Shown in pieces: positions 35,160 to 35,176 of a stretch of DNA of 35,176 nucleotides. Origin of the DNA: a bacterium (lineage in GTDB: Bacteria > Patescibacteriota > Minisyncoccia > Phycocordibacterales > UBA2100); contig JAUSHX010000039.1 in the NCBI GenBank assembly GCA_030648265.1, forward strand, positions 1-35,176. The letters run 5' to 3'. Every line of letters starts with the position of its first letter. The first letter of the stretch is position 1. The position numbers were made by a program, and so were the translations under genes. The notes under the pieces were generated by a model, which had not been told where the DNA came from, did no database searches, and saw only the letters and a list, made by a program, of their open reading frames with translations.

Positions 35160-35165
35160 ATTGTA
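35160..35165 (-). promoter_or_regulatory. Extended -10 box
   Basis: TGATACAAT on the minus strand (TG-n-TACAAT), 7 nt before the ATG at 35152. The -35 would lie outside the window. Confidence 0.45.
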
Positions 35166-35176
35166 TCAGAATTCCG

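Overview
The window looks like a chromosomal segment of a Candidate Phyla Radiation bacterium, most likely a Parcubacteria/Patescibacteria member. This rests on reduced housekeeping proteins (PheT without its tRNA-binding domain, PheS without its N-terminal coiled coil), almost no Shine-Dalgarno sequences with many promoters placed for leaderless mRNAs, small secreted Ala/Pro/Gln-rich proteins, and housekeeping genes peppered with short in-frame hairpin insertions. This is inference from gene content; no 16S gene is present to confirm it.

Layout. 1-113 is the 5' end of a 23S rRNA gene (minus strand). It is preceded by about 480 bp of hairpins and cgcagac words, and by a consensus promoter driving a short terminated RNA or leader. 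766-4582 carries a sugar-nucleotidyltransferase-like gene, an MscS-like membrane protein, an HTH regulator and rplL-rplJ, with a probable L10-type leader and promoter upstream. 5057-8782 carries a tiny membrane protein, a ribbon-helix-helix/MazF toxin-antitoxin pair with a dyad operator, a 720-residue secreted protein and a coiled-coil protein. 8833-17778 is housekeeping: trmD, khpA, gyrB, pheS-pheT, a processive family-2 glycosyltransferase and two membrane-anchored proteins. 17916-18626 is a membrane-anchored thioredoxin-like protein.

18638-33291 is the striking part: 20 or more same-strand, tightly packed genes that form a copper-handling island. In transcription order they are: SHOCT membrane protein, CsoR, the Cu(I) ATPase CopA, a 50-residue Cys-rich protein, a small membrane protein, DUF1573, a CcdA/DsbD-like protein, a CPIC membrane protein, an unknown CC/H/C/H protein, DUF2933, an isoprenylcysteine-methyltransferase-like enzyme, a YHS protein, a MacA-like adaptor, a YHS-MacB ATPase fusion, an FtsX-type permease, several small membrane proteins, an HMA-DsbD fusion and a cupredoxin. 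The promoter at 33336-33363 has an 18-bp palindrome of CsoR-operator type filling its spacer. This predicts copper-induced expression of export (CopA, MacAB-like), metal sequestration (HMA, YHS, cupredoxin, His-rich tails) and thiol repair (CcdA/DsbD, DUF1573). The last genes, 33639-35152, are a secreted metzincin-like protein and a membrane-tethered winged-helix protein.

Over the whole window lie several families of short dispersed elements. (i) A 33-nt REP-like unit has a GTCTAC head, a 6-7 bp covarying stem and a 7-nt loop (7 copies, 5 of them in coding sequence in frame). (ii) A MITE-like element has CCCCGTTAGAAGT arms and 4-bp flanking direct repeats. (iii) GC-rich CCGCC/GGCGG palindromes lie inside rplL, gyrB, pheT and trmD. 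(iv) A 32-nt word repeat is shared by gyrB and pheT. (v) Arrays of unrelated hairpins sit downstream of rplL, upstream of rplJ and upstream of the 23S gene. I think these in-frame elements and the copper island are the two things most worth following up.
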